A stretch of DNA of 64,000 nt from JAKPRU01 sp029568995 (GCA_035430965.1 DAOMHQ010000001.1:9636-73635), one strand, 5' to 3'. Shown: positions 25,103 to 34,502, numbered from the stretch's first letter. Notes: generated from the sequence alone by a model not told the origin. A program made the numbers and translations.

Positions 25103-27574
25103 CTACCGGCTTATCTCGGATTCCACCGCATATCCATCGACAAATCGCGTGCGTCGTATCAATTTGCCCTCTCGGTTCCACAGAAATGTGTCATCCACAC
25201 AGCGATGATCCCGCCACGTTGACTGCGATTTCCTGTTCCCGTTGGTCCAATGCTGCGACCAGACACTGGCTCCGTCCGGGTTGTGGTCCCACCGCCATTT
25301 CATTTTACCGTCCGGAGTCCAGTAGGTTTCCGAGCCGATCTTTTTACCGTCTTGATAGGTGACTTCATATTGGACTTGTCCATTGTCGTAAAGCCAGCGT
25401 TCCGGGCCGTCCAGTCGATAATGTCCATCCTCTGTAACTTTGCCTTCGTATGAGGCTCGCAGGGTTCCATTGGGATCAACCTCTTCTCCTCGACCACGCT
25501 GCACGGATTTTGCCGAAACCGCAAATTGACCAGGATCGGCGGGGGCATCGGAGAGAATCCAGGCCTCGTTCATTCCAAAATGAAGGCATGGATGATTCAT
25601 GGTTGTCATCAGGTGAATGATCCCGTTGGGGGCTTGGCAGGCGACCGAATACCCCAAAGTCGGATCTTTCATTCCGTTTGTTCCCCAATGCGGACCGATA
25701 TTCGGGATCGTATGACATTCATGCTGCTGCGCGGCATCAAGTCTCTTGATATGCCAGGTCTTTCCTTCATCATCTGACAGGGCAACAAACGAGCCGCGTT
25801 CCGTGATTCCTTGTGGCTGCTTGTTTGTTGTGCTCTGGAAATCGCTTGCGAAGAAGAGCCGCCCGCTTTGGAGCCGGATCACTGTGGGCCGCTGGTTAAA
25901 CGCCAACGCCGCAAAAACGGTCCGGCTGACTTCCCAGGTCTTGCCACGGTCGGAGGAGATCGACTGGGGCATATATCCGTCGATGTCGGTGTTCTTGCCG
26001 CCCAAGCCGAGAATGCGCCCATCCGACAAGGGAACAAAGGTCGTATGGCGGCCTCCGGTTCGTCCACCGGTGTCGTACCAGGTTTCTCCATTGTTGTCGC
26101 TTGCCCATAGCAGCGAGGTTCCACCTTCTCCATCGCTGGCCATGAATATAGTTCCATTTAGCCGGAACGCGCTGTTGATCGGCTGAGGAGAATACGAACC
26201 GACAGGTCCATGGATGAGAGGAAGATGCAACACCGGAGATCTTCTCATATCTTCAGAATATGTTTCGAGCGGCTTGATCTCATCAGTTAGCTGCAATCGG
26301 CTCCATGTGGCCCCGTTATCTTGCGATTTGCACCACCGGAACGGGACTCCCGGCAGATCCACACCACCCGTGAATAGATAAAGCGTACCCTGGTCATTCC
26401 AGAGCAGCGCGCTTTGTTCGGCAGCATCCGGGAAATCATAGAACAGTTCCGGCATGTCCCATTGCTCGGAACCGAATCGAAGACGGGTCATCATAAAGCA
26501 GACATTGGGTTTGTATTCTGTCTTGTTCGTGGAGGATGTGAAAAAGCAGGCGAGTACATCGCCATTGGAGCAGACCGTCATACCGGGGCTGTGATTGTGC
26601 CCCAGGACCGCCGGATGGATGCCCGCAGCCAGGCGGTCATCCGCCTGGTCGTTATCCGGGGGAATCGGCAGCAATGGACGCATCGTGAAATAGGGTTTCT
26701 CCGGATCGGGACCTTGTTTTACATAATTTGTCGATTGTTTGACGCATTGCACCGGGAACGGGAGTTCCGGCGGATTCACCGCCGATTTTGGCACGGGAGC
26801 CATTGCGACACGAAAGCCTACGGGTATTACGCCGTTGCCCATCCGAGCCGATTCATCCCCACTGAACGGGTATTCCGGCGGTAAGCCTGCCCGGTTTGCC
26901 GAACGCAGGTAATAGGGCGAATCCGGGATTTGAATGCCTCCCCCCCGAATGACCCGCGCAACACCCGTCTCTGGGCCGTCCGGATCGGTCTCGTCAAAGT
27001 CTGGGTACATTTCATGCCAGTCCAGGCACCATTCCGTCGGGAGTTGGTGCATGTTCTTCAATCCCCAGGGATTCGGCGTATCCGATTCGGGTGGGAGATC
27101 TCCCGATGAGAATAGAGTCGTTGTTCCCGCCCGGCAGGCGTATTCCCATTCCGCCTCGGTTGGCAGGCGGTACGGTTTTCCTTCTTTTTTGCTGAGCCAT
27201 TCGCAGAACGCCGTGGCCTCATTCCAGGAAATGTTGCAGACATAAGGCGCACATCGGTCTGTTCCCTTGTAGTCCGGGTGGAACTGGCGGAACTGCTCGA
27301 TGGTGACCTCAGTTTCAGAAAGATAGAATCCATTTGTGATCGTGACTTTACGCGCTGGATGTTCATCCCAGTCCCCGTTCGGGAGAAGCTCGAATTGCCC
27401 CAGTTTCTCCGGCGGTGTGGGATTCAGCTCACCCATTTGAAATTCGCCTGCCTGAATCGGAATCATCTTCATACCGATCGTGTTTGTGAGAGGTTCTAGT
27501 GCAGCGCCGATGACGCTCTGCTGCAGAAAGACTGTGAGAATGGCGATGATTGACAGGAGATGTTGAGGACGCAT
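25103..27574 (-). CDS. Secreted FGE-like / BNR sialidase / MORN-repeat fusion protein
   Basis: 823-aa exported protein with three modules. After a signal peptide (to about residue 24) comes an SUMF1/formylglycine-generating-enzyme-like domain, about 30-265 (MIPIQAGEFQMGE, YRLPTEAEWEYACRAG, GGGIQIPDSPYYLRSANRAG, VGFRVAM). Next is a sialidase/BNR six-bladed propeller with Asp-box motifs (SQDNGATW, SDNNGETW, SSDRGKTW, SDDEGKTW), about 310-690. Last come MORN-type YDNGQ/DGKM repeats, about 715-815. The FGE-like part is probably a C-type-lectin-fold binding or scaffold domain rather than an oxidase (inference). It likely acts on exposed glycans. Start supported by GGAG 7 nt upstream. Confidence 0.85.
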   Translation of the reverse strand: MRPQHLLSIIAILTVFLQQSVIGAALEPLTNTIGMKMIPIQAGEFQMGELNPTPPEKLGQFELLPNGDWDEHPARKVTITNGFYLSETEVTIEQFRQFHPDYKGTDRCAPYVCNISWNEATAFCEWLSKKEGKPYRLPTEAEWEYACRAGTTTLFSSGDLPPESDTPNPWGLKNMHQLPTEWCLDWHEMYPDFDETDPDGPETGVARVIRGGGIQIPDSPYYLRSANRAGLPPEYPFSGDESARMGNGVIPVGFRVAMAPVPKSAVNPPELPFPVQCVKQSTNYVKQGPDPEKPYFTMRPLLPIPPDNDQADDRLAAGIHPAVLGHNHSPGMTVCSNGDVLACFFTSSTNKTEYKPNVCFMMTRLRFGSEQWDMPELFYDFPDAAEQSALLWNDQGTLYLFTGGVDLPGVPFRWCKSQDNGATWSRLQLTDEIKPLETYSEDMRRSPVLHLPLIHGPVGSYSPQPINSAFRLNGTIFMASDGEGGTSLLWASDNNGETWYDTGGRTGGRHTTFVPLSDGRILGLGGKNTDIDGYMPQSISSDRGKTWEVSRTVFAALAFNQRPTVIRLQSGRLFFASDFQSTTNKQPQGITERGSFVALSDDEGKTWHIKRLDAAQQHECHTIPNIGPHWGTNGMKDPTLGYSVACQAPNGIIHLMTTMNHPCLHFGMNEAWILSDAPADPGQFAVSAKSVQRGRGEEVDPNGTLRASYEGKVTEDGHYRLDGPERWLYDNGQVQYEVTYQDGKKIGSETYWTPDGKMKWRWDHNPDGASVWSQHWTNGNRKSQSTWRDHRCVDDTFLWNREGKLIRRTRFVDGYAVESEISR

Positions 27575-27703
27575 TGATTTTCTCCATGGCGAAGAATATG
27601 TACGGAATCCTAATCGGCGCTTTCCGTTCGGTCAACCAATCGACTGAAGGTGCATTGCATAGAATGGTCCCACCCGTAGAATGTTTTCCGGGAGATATAG
27701 CCA

Positions 27704-28540
27704 ATGGAACGAGTTACGATTGAAGGAGTCGAATTAACCCTGGCCAATCCGGTGGAATGGCCTGCGGAATGGGTCGGGCGACCGGATTTGTTGCTCCAGG
27801 TGATTGCCGCCTGGATGAAAGTCACGGAAGAGGATTTGCCTCTTCATCCCCGTCTGCTCGGCAAACCCGGTGTCGGGAAAACCACACTGGCCTACGCCGC
27901 CGCAAAAACCCTGAACAGGGATGTGTACCTGTTCCAGGCGACCATGGACACGCGCCCGGAAGACCTGATTATCACGCCGGTGATCGCGGAACAGGGCAAG
28001 CTGCGGTATGTCGCCAGCCCTGTTGTGACCGCGATGATCCGGGGCGGAGTGTGTATTCTCGATGAGGGTAACCGGATGAGCGAGAAGAGCTGGGCTTCGC
28101 TGGCCCCGCTTCTGGACAACCGGCGGTATGTCGAATCCCTGGTTGCCGGAATTACGATTAAGGCATCGCCGGAGTTCCGACTGTGCGCCACCATGAACGA
28201 CGATGCCAGCACGTTCGACCTGCCGGAATACATCCATTCGCGCCTTCAGCCGCAGATCCTGATCGAGTTCCCGGAACGGGATGAAGAAGCGCTGATCCTG
28301 CACCGCAACCTTCCGTATGCGGATGAATCTGTCCTGGAATACGTGGTGAATTTCCTTCAGCGGGCGCATGAAAGCCAGGAACGGTACACGGTGCGGGATG
28401 GCATCAATGTGGCCCGATATGCGATCAAGTTGCTTCAACTCTCCAAAGGCAAATCTTCCGATGAACCGCTGGGCGCTCAAGAGGCCCTGATTCGGGCAGT
28501 GACCTCGATTCTTGGCGAAGATGCAACTTTCTACCTCTGA
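27704..28540 (+). CDS. MoxR-type AAA+ ATPase
   Basis: 278-aa AAA+ protein: Walker A GKPGVGKT (53-60), Walker B VCILDEG (116-122), sensor-1 CATMNDD, and arginine-finger-like IHSRLQPQ. MoxR ATPases act as chaperone-like remodelers, usually with a VWA-domain partner; here the partner gene is a TraB-like protein instead. It has GGGAG 9 nt upstream and overlaps the next gene by 20 nt, so the two are very probably translated together. No transmembrane segment is seen. Confidence 0.9.
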   Translation: MERVTIEGVELTLANPVEWPAEWVGRPDLLLQVIAAWMKVTEEDLPLHPRLLGKPGVGKTTLAYAAAKTLNRDVYLFQATMDTRPEDLIITPVIAEQGKLRYVASPVVTAMIRGGVCILDEGNRMSEKSWASLAPLLDNRRYVESLVAGITIKASPEFRLCATMNDDASTFDLPEYIHSRLQPQILIEFPERDEEALILHRNLPYADESVLEYVVNFLQRAHESQERYTVRDGINVARYAIKLLQLSKGKSSDEPLGAQEALIRAVTSILGEDATFYL

Positions 28541-30326
28541 ACCATACACGATCCTGCCCATGATCCACGGTTGTCTGGAGACCGCCGTGGCTGTGCGGGA
28601 ACGACTGCTTGCCTGCCACCCCGAAGCGATAGCTGTCGAGCTGCCGCGCACCTTGGAGCAGGCTGTGATTCAGGCGTGCCGGCGGCTGCCCCACTTGTCA
28701 GTAGTTTCCTATGAACAAGGCGACGGTCAGCCGGTCTATGTGCTGGTCGAGCCGTGCGATGGAATGATTGAGGCCATTCGCTTTGCCCTGGAGAATAGAA
28801 TCCCGCTGATCTTCGCCGACAGGGATATGGAAGGGTATGGCGCGAAACTGGACCCTCTGCCGGACCCCTACGCCATCCGTCGTATTGGCTATGAGGCATA
28901 TCTGGATGAGTATCTGAAGTCCGGGCTGGAAACACAGGACCCGGACGACCGGATGCGGGAATCCTGCATGGCGTATCATCTCCAGGAATCGGCCCGTCGG
29001 TACCGAAAGATTGCCCTGGTGTGCGGGCTGGCGCACGTACCGGGAGTGTTGCGGGAAATCGAAATCCCGCAGGCTTTTCCGATTCAGAGGATCCGCCGGG
29101 AAGGGGTTACGATCTGGAACCTGTCTAAGAGATCCTCGCGGGAGGTTCTATCGGAACCGGCATTCATTCAGGCCGCTTATGAACGATATCGAACGCGCTC
29201 TCAGGAACCTGTTCCCGACCGCCTGCTGCTTCATCGGAACCTTCTGGAACACGCCCGCCTGAAATATCAGGAGAATGTGGGGGAGAAACTCTCGGTGAGC
29301 CAGGTGAGTGTTTTTCATCAATACGGCAGGAATCTGGCGCTTCTGGAGGGCAAACTGGCGCCGGATTTGTATAACTTGATCCTCGCCGCGAGGGGATGCG
29401 CGGATGACAACTTTGCGTATGAAGTCTGGGATGCGGCTACCGACTATCCCTGGCATGATTCCACCGCGAAACTGCCCATCCTGGATATCAGTCCGGAGGA
29501 TCTGCAACGCCATTCCCGACATGTCCATTTTCATCGAACGTTCAAGCGTCTGCGCAAGATTCTGCGCTCGATCCCTCCCCGAAAACGGGAAAACCAGCCC
29601 GGCGAATGGCGGGAACGCTGGGGGGGCGTGTTTATATGCAGCTATCCCCCGGAAGATATTGTGATCGAGTCCTATGGCGCTTTTCTGCAGAAAAAGGGAA
29701 AGTCGATCCTCTCTGAGGAGAACACCCATGTGGAGCCGTTCACAACCTCCCTCCTGGACGGCATCGACATCCGGGAAACCGTGCGAAACTGGCATGAGGG
29801 GAAGATCTACGTGCGGGAATCCCGGAACGTGCAGGGGAAAGTCGGATCGGTGGTGGTGATTCTGGATGAGGATGATCCATCCGAGGGGAAATCGAAATAT
29901 CCCTGGAAAAGTGTCTGGCACGGGGAGCACAGCCAGGAATCCGATATGGCCTTCTATGCCACTCCTGCCGGGGAACACCTGGCGGGGCCGGGAATTTCCC
30001 GCTGCGAATACGGAGGATTCTTAATGACCTACCCCCCGGGTCGATTGGGGGATATCTGGTCCGATCCGTTTTACGCGGTCACACGAAACAAACCGGAACG
30101 GCTGCTGCTGGCCGGAATCGACTACAGCGAGGACAGATTTATTGTTTACGCGGCGCGAAAACCGCCACGTTCTTATTTCCAGGGATTTGCGGGCCGATTT
30201 AGCCGGAAAATTATCTATATCCCCATCGGGCAACTCTCCCCGGTCACTCTCAAGCAGATTCGCTCCTTTCACGTGCTGGACGGCCGCCATGTCCGCTCCT
30301 ATGCCAGGGAATACATTTGGAAATGA
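28521..30326 (+). CDS. TraB/PrgY-like protein with unknown C-terminal half
   Basis: 601-aa protein, probably cytosolic. Residues 8-200 resemble TraB/PrgY/ChaN-type domains: YTILPMIHG followed by a helix and EAIAVELP, later IALVCGLAHVPGV. The rest is unassigned: a helical part (about 210-370), a basic segment FHRTFKRLRKILRSIPPRKR, then an alpha/beta region with VVVILDEDD and a Trp/His/Tyr-rich patch (WKSVWHGEHSQESDMAFYAT, EYGGFLMTYPPG). The start ATG overlaps the MoxR gene. I do not recognise the C-terminal half and see no VWA MIDAS motif. It is the likely client or effector of the MoxR ATPase. Confidence 0.75.
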   Translation: MQLSTSEPYTILPMIHGCLETAVAVRERLLACHPEAIAVELPRTLEQAVIQACRRLPHLSVVSYEQGDGQPVYVLVEPCDGMIEAIRFALENRIPLIFADRDMEGYGAKLDPLPDPYAIRRIGYEAYLDEYLKSGLETQDPDDRMRESCMAYHLQESARRYRKIALVCGLAHVPGVLREIEIPQAFPIQRIRREGVTIWNLSKRSSREVLSEPAFIQAAYERYRTRSQEPVPDRLLLHRNLLEHARLKYQENVGEKLSVSQVSVFHQYGRNLALLEGKLAPDLYNLILAARGCADDNFAYEVWDAATDYPWHDSTAKLPILDISPEDLQRHSRHVHFHRTFKRLRKILRSIPPRKRENQPGEWRERWGGVFICSYPPEDIVIESYGAFLQKKGKSILSEENTHVEPFTTSLLDGIDIRETVRNWHEGKIYVRESRNVQGKVGSVVVILDEDDPSEGKSKYPWKSVWHGEHSQESDMAFYATPAGEHLAGPGISRCEYGGFLMTYPPGRLGDIWSDPFYAVTRNKPERLLLAGIDYSEDRFIVYAARKPPRSYFQGFAGRFSRKIIYIPIGQLSPVTLKQIRSFHVLDGRHVRSYAREYIWK

Positions 30327-30409
30327 GAATCACGAATTGCGGGTTGGAGATAGACCATTCCGCCTCGGAATGGTCCGTATCTGTCCACCAGGGAACGGAG
30401 AACCCCTCG

Positions 30410-31549
30410 TTATTCAATCTTCAGTGGGAGCCGGACTCGGAAAGTCGTTCCTTCCTTTTGAGTAGAAGTAAAAGATACCCGTCCTTGCAGGTAACGTTCG
30501 GTGAGCAGCCTGACACTATACGTGCCAAGTCCCCGATCCTTGCTTTTTGTGGAAAAGGAACGATGAAAAACCTGCAATTGAGTGTCTCGTTCCATGTATC
30601 CGGGATTATGAACCTGGAAATAGACCGCTCCGTCTTCTCGTTCGCAGCCGACTGTCACGGTTTCACCCTTTTGGCAGGCCTCCAATCCGTTCTTGATGAG
30701 GTTGCCAAGAACTCGGCTCAGCAGCTGGGGATCGGAGATGAATTGCAGATCCTGCGAGGAGGGATCGATTCGAATCGATCGATCGGAGGCCACAGAATGT
30801 TTTTCATACAGACGAACGAGATCCTCCAACAGGTAGACTGTGTCAATGGATGTGGGGCGGACCGCAAGATCGCCGCTTTCCGCGGTCACTAATTCGCTTT
30901 GCGCTTTGATTTCTTCGAGAATCTGATTGGTGATATCGGTCAGTTCACGCCGGTATTCGGGCCATTCATCGGGGCTAAGATCGCCCAGAGTCTGCAAGTA
31001 TCCCAGAAGTCCTCCCGCTGTGTTGAGGATGTCGTGAAAGAAGATCCGTTCGAGAGCGGCTCGGCGTTTCTCGTGGCTGATATCGGTCACGGTGAAAAAA
31101 GTGAAACTCTCCCCATCCATCTCAAACGGTGTGGCACAGACTCTCAGGTCCATGGCCTCTCCGTGTTCATTGCGAAGGATGCGGCATTCCTGGACGTCGC
31201 GCTTTCCATGAATGCTGGACAGGATGGCACGGACCGCACCACAGGTGGTACAGAACTCCGTGGTGCCGCATTCGCTGTCGGTCTCGATCCTATGGGCGCA
31301 TTGGAAGGCCTCTCCCGGGCGAAGACCGCATAGAGACTCCCGTTCCTTCAGACCCAGGAAATCCAGGAGAGATTTGTTGCTGTAAACGATTTGGCGTTGT
31401 TCGTTCAAGATCAGAACGATATCCGGAATCGCGTCCAGAAGTAGACTCAGCAGGGAGAAACCGGAGAATTGCCGAAATTGCCGTTCCACCTCCTCCGGCG
31501 AGGCCGTTTCCGCCGGTGCGAAATGAGTGGACGACTTATCGGAACTCAT
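30410..31549 (-). CDS. Sensor histidine kinase with Cys-containing PAS domain
   Basis: 379-aa soluble kinase. A PAS domain (about 38-155) carries a cysteine cluster, C84-x9-C94-x5-C100-x2-C103, in its middle, suited to a metal or redox cofactor. A DHp helix with the phospho-acceptor His172 (FFHDILN) and an HATPase domain follow, with N-box NLIKNGLEA, a loop HNPGYM and GLGTYSVRLL. No membrane segment is seen, so it should sense an intracellular signal, perhaps redox state (inference). No response regulator is adjacent. ATG 31549 is chosen for the AAGGGA upstream. It is convergent with the MoxR/TraB-like operon. Confidence 0.87.
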   Translation of the reverse strand: MSSDKSSTHFAPAETASPEEVERQFRQFSGFSLLSLLLDAIPDIVLILNEQRQIVYSNKSLLDFLGLKERESLCGLRPGEAFQCAHRIETDSECGTTEFCTTCGAVRAILSSIHGKRDVQECRILRNEHGEAMDLRVCATPFEMDGESFTFFTVTDISHEKRRAALERIFFHDILNTAGGLLGYLQTLGDLSPDEWPEYRRELTDITNQILEEIKAQSELVTAESGDLAVRPTSIDTVYLLEDLVRLYEKHSVASDRSIRIDPSSQDLQFISDPQLLSRVLGNLIKNGLEACQKGETVTVGCEREDGAVYFQVHNPGYMERDTQLQVFHRSFSTKSKDRGLGTYSVRLLTERYLQGRVSFTSTQKEGTTFRVRLPLKIE

Positions 31550-31623
31550 CGTTGACAGTCCCTTCATGCGACTCCGAGAAAATTCCCATCGAATGATACG
31601 GGTTGCATAACTCCTGTCAAGCA

Positions 31624-31663
31624 AAAGCAGGGAGGGCGGCGAGCAGATCGCTCTCACCGCCCT
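31624..31663 (-). terminator. Terminator after DegT gene
   Basis: AGGGCGG and CCGCCCT form a stem with a further GAG/CTC inner pair. On the minus strand it is followed by CCCTGCTTTTGC, about 30 nt after the DegT stop. Confidence 0.65.
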
Positions 31664-31691
31664 GTGTTTGCCAAGGATTTGTCCGCGGATT

Positions 31692-32933
31692 TCAGACCCG
31701 GTTTTGATCGGCGACTTTACGGAAAATGCCCGCCGCCAGTTCGCAGTCGTCTTCCGTGTATCGTTCGCAGAAGGTGGACCAGCGAACCCAAGTTTCCAGA
31801 AAGGCATGGGCTGTTGGGCAAGTCCTTTCATCGTATCGGTATTCGCGGGATGCGGGAGGCATGGAATACGGGTAGATTTTCTGTTGAGCGTTCTCTTGCA
31901 GGAAAGTCAGCGCTTCCGGCATGAGATAGTATTTTCCCAAGCCCGCACCGGGAATCCCGGCTTTTGCCAGTTGATCGGCAAATTCCTCCGTACTGCACCG
32001 GAACGCTTTCGGGGCCAGGCTGACTCCGACCATCCAGCAGGAATAGACATTTTGATAGTCCGGGATAGGCAGCGGGGTAATGCCGGGGATCTCTCCCAGT
32101 TTCTCGGACAGGAGCCGGATCATCTTGTCCCGTTGGGCCACCTGGTCTTTAATCAATTCCAACTGCGCCAGAGAGACTGCCGCCGTACATAACGGCATCC
32201 GGTAGGCGAATCCGAGCTCCGTGTGCAGGCGACCGAAATGCGGCCGCATCTGAGCGCCACGACTCTGGCCGATGAACCGAGTCCGTTCGGCAAGATCGTC
32301 ATCATTCGTGACAACGCATCCCCCGACATCGGACCCCATGGTCTTCTCCGAGTCGAACGAAAATCCGGCTGCTTTACCCAGGGTCCCCGCATACCGACCT
32401 TTGTATTCACCGAAGACAGCCTGGCAGGCATCCTCATACACAATCAAGCCATGCTTTTCAGCAAGGGCGTTGATCGGGTCCATGTCGCAAATCAGGCCGG
32501 TCTTATGAACGGCCAGAATGGCCCGTGTTCGGTCCGTGATACACGGTTCGATGGTCTCCGCACTCATGTTGACTGTGCCCGGAGCGGTGTCCGCAAAGAC
32601 CGGGATATAGTTCTGGTCGATCACGCCGAGGAGTGTGCCGTAATCGGTGATCGGGCTGACGATGATTTCATCGCCGGGTTTGAATGGGAACGCCGCCGCG
32701 AGAACATGCAAGGCCGGTGTGCAGCCCGGCGTGGCGATGCAATGCTTCATCCCGATTTCCCGGGCAAATGCCTGTTCGAACCGCTCGGTCATGTTGCACA
32801 TGAGGCCGCTGTCCACGATCTCCTGCAGGTATTTCATGCAGTTCGGCCCCATGGTGCGGGGAAAAGCCGTCGGTAAAGCCCCCACGTCATTTTTGTGCGC
32901 TTCCGCACCATACTTCGCTCGTGTGATTGCCAT
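31692..32933 (-). CDS. DegT/DnrJ/EryC1-family aminotransferase
   Basis: 413-aa PLP enzyme with ATPGCTPALHVLAAAF, VYEDACQA (Asp for the pyridine nitrogen) and GFSFDSEKTMGSDVGG, where Lys is the predicted Schiff-base residue. The family aminates keto-sugars used in surface polysaccharides and antibiotics. It is the third gene of a leftward operon after a nitrilase and a polysaccharide deacetylase, 13 bp after the latter, with AGGAG before the ATG. The closeness suggests amino-sugar metabolism. A terminator follows. Confidence 0.9.
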   Translation of the reverse strand: MAITRAKYGAEAHKNDVGALPTAFPRTMGPNCMKYLQEIVDSGLMCNMTERFEQAFAREIGMKHCIATPGCTPALHVLAAAFPFKPGDEIIVSPITDYGTLLGVIDQNYIPVFADTAPGTVNMSAETIEPCITDRTRAILAVHKTGLICDMDPINALAEKHGLIVYEDACQAVFGEYKGRYAGTLGKAAGFSFDSEKTMGSDVGGCVVTNDDDLAERTRFIGQSRGAQMRPHFGRLHTELGFAYRMPLCTAAVSLAQLELIKDQVAQRDKMIRLLSEKLGEIPGITPLPIPDYQNVYSCWMVGVSLAPKAFRCSTEEFADQLAKAGIPGAGLGKYYLMPEALTFLQENAQQKIYPYSMPPASREYRYDERTCPTAHAFLETWVRWSTFCERYTEDDCELAAGIFRKVADQNRV

Positions 32934-32946
32934 GTTCTGTGCTCCT

Positions 32947-33675
32947 TTATTTATTGAGAAGAAACTCAACGACCTGGTTCGGTTCCGCCAGCCAGACCTC
33001 ATCGCCGCCGATGCGACAGACCGTCTCAAAACGCTGCTCCAGTTCTTCCAGGGAGCAGTCCTTGGCAGGATGAATCGCCTTGCCGGGCATGGGGCAATGG
33101 CAGTAGTCAATGATCCAGCCGTTCATGTCGATGGCCTGGTGGATGCGTTTATAGGGATCGAAGACGGAGAAAAACGGCTCCGGGTATTCCGTATGCACGG
33201 GGCATCGGCCCAGGCACATCAAATCCGTCTCCCGTGTGTTGACCCTGTCGTAAATCGTCAGAATTGCGCGATATCCAGCTTTCCTGGCGACTTTGAGAGA
33301 TGCCGGGTAATTCTGGTTGCTGCCGGGCACGCAGAAGATGGTCACCGGCATTTCCAGTTTCTCTTCGAGAACCTTGCGGCTCTCCACAACCTCGTAATCC
33401 GCGTTTTCATCCGTGATGTTCGGATGGGTCATGCTGTGGCAGGAGACTCCCCATCCCTCTTTTGCGAGACCGTGAATCTGCTCCCTGGAGAGGATCATCA
33501 TGCCGTGGTAGCTGCTTCCCGGAACGTCTCGCGGGACCCCGATCTGCGGGGCGACCAGTGCGACATGCCCCGGAATCCCGTACCTTCGATGAACGGGAAC
33601 CGCGTGCTCCAATAGTGCCGCGCAGCCTTCATCATACGTGATCGAATACACCCATCTCTTCCCGTCTTTCCACAT
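32947..33675 (-). CDS. Polysaccharide deacetylase family protein
   Basis: 242-aa NodB-like protein. Predicted metal and catalytic residues: Asp in SITYDEG, the His pair in CHSMTHPN, and PGSNQNYPASLKVARKAGYR. It has no signal peptide, so it probably acts in the cytosol on an N-acetylated small substrate rather than on cell-wall glycan. Its ATG overlaps the nitrilase stop as TGATG, with AAGGA upstream, so the genes are co-translated. A GTG one codon earlier is a less likely start. Confidence 0.87.
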   Translation of the reverse strand: MWKDGKRWVYSITYDEGCAALLEHAVPVHRRYGIPGHVALVAPQIGVPRDVPGSSYHGMMILSREQIHGLAKEGWGVSCHSMTHPNITDENADYEVVESRKVLEEKLEMPVTIFCVPGSNQNYPASLKVARKAGYRAILTIYDRVNTRETDLMCLGRCPVHTEYPEPFFSVFDPYKRIHQAIDMNGWIIDYCHCPMPGKAIHPAKDCSLEELEQRFETVCRIGGDEVWLAEPNQVVEFLLNK

Positions 33676-34502
33676 CACACTGTTCCTTCTTCGGACTTCG
33701 GTTTCACCAGATCCCCATAAAAATCGGGGCGGCGGATTTTGTCGTAGATCTCACGCATGTCGCGATAGCCTTCGCCCCAAAACGGCATCCGCCAATCGGG
33801 GTCGAATTCCGCGATGGCGATACCGGGGCGGTGAGCCGTCGAGACAATGATTCGACCATCGGGAGCGATCACCTTGGCGTACCCCATGCTTTTCCCGGCG
33901 AGGTACGGCAAATCCAGGTATCGGGACAGGGCGAAGTACATCTGGCTGTCGATGGCCCTGGCTTTTTCGATGCTCTCCAGCATGTCTCCCGTATAATCCA
34001 AATACATCGTGGGAACCAGGACGATATGGGCGCCTTTCAGGCCGTAAATTCGAAACATCTCCGGCACATGGATGTCCATGCAGATCGCCATGCCGAACCG
34101 GATACCCTCAAACTCGAAGATCGGGAACGGGTCGCCGGAAACGGGAGTGGTGACAATATACTCCTCGCTGGGGGCCGGGTGTTTCTTACGGTAGATTCCC
34201 TTGAGTTCCCCGGATCGGTCCAGGAAAAAGCCGGTATTGGCGACTCCCTCTTCCACTTTGACCGAAAGGCTGCCGACCACGGCGATATTTTTCTCCCGCG
34301 CGGCCTTCTGAAATGAATGGAACAGCGGGTGATCCTCCATCCGGTGTTCGCCAGGGGGACGATTCCCCACAATATCCGGTTCCTCCGGCAGAAGAATCAT
34401 ATCTGCGCCACGGTTTCCCGCTTCGTAAATGCTATCCAGGCAAGTTTTTTCGGGATTTGTTCGATCCGCAGCGGTTACCGCGAGCCTGAAAATTCGAGCC
34501 AC
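33675..34502 (-). CDS. Carbon-nitrogen hydrolase (nitrilase superfamily)
   Basis: 275-aa protein with the Glu-Lys-Cys triad visible: E in LLPEEPDIVG, K in IYRKKHPAPSEEY and C in MAICMDIHVPE. The family hydrolyses amides, nitriles or carbamoyl groups. GTG 34502 is chosen because AAGGAG lies about 9 nt upstream, although the frame is open to 34589. It is the first gene of the nitrilase-deacetylase-DegT operon, so its substrate may be an amide or ureido sugar (inference). Confidence 0.88.
   Translation of the reverse strand: MARIFRLAVTAADRTNPEKTCLDSIYEAGNRGADMILLPEEPDIVGNRPPGEHRMEDHPLFHSFQKAAREKNIAVVGSLSVKVEEGVANTGFFLDRSGELKGIYRKKHPAPSEEYIVTTPVSGDPFPIFEFEGIRFGMAICMDIHVPEMFRIYGLKGAHIVLVPTMYLDYTGDMLESIEKARAIDSQMYFALSRYLDLPYLAGKSMGYAKVIAPDGRIIVSTAHRPGIAIAEFDPDWRMPFWGEGYRDMREIYDKIRRPDFYGDLVKPKSEEGTV

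Noticed and set aside
27734..28651. 305-codon reverse frame opposite the MoxR gene
   Set aside because: The forward strand has intact Walker A/B; the reverse product has no family signature.
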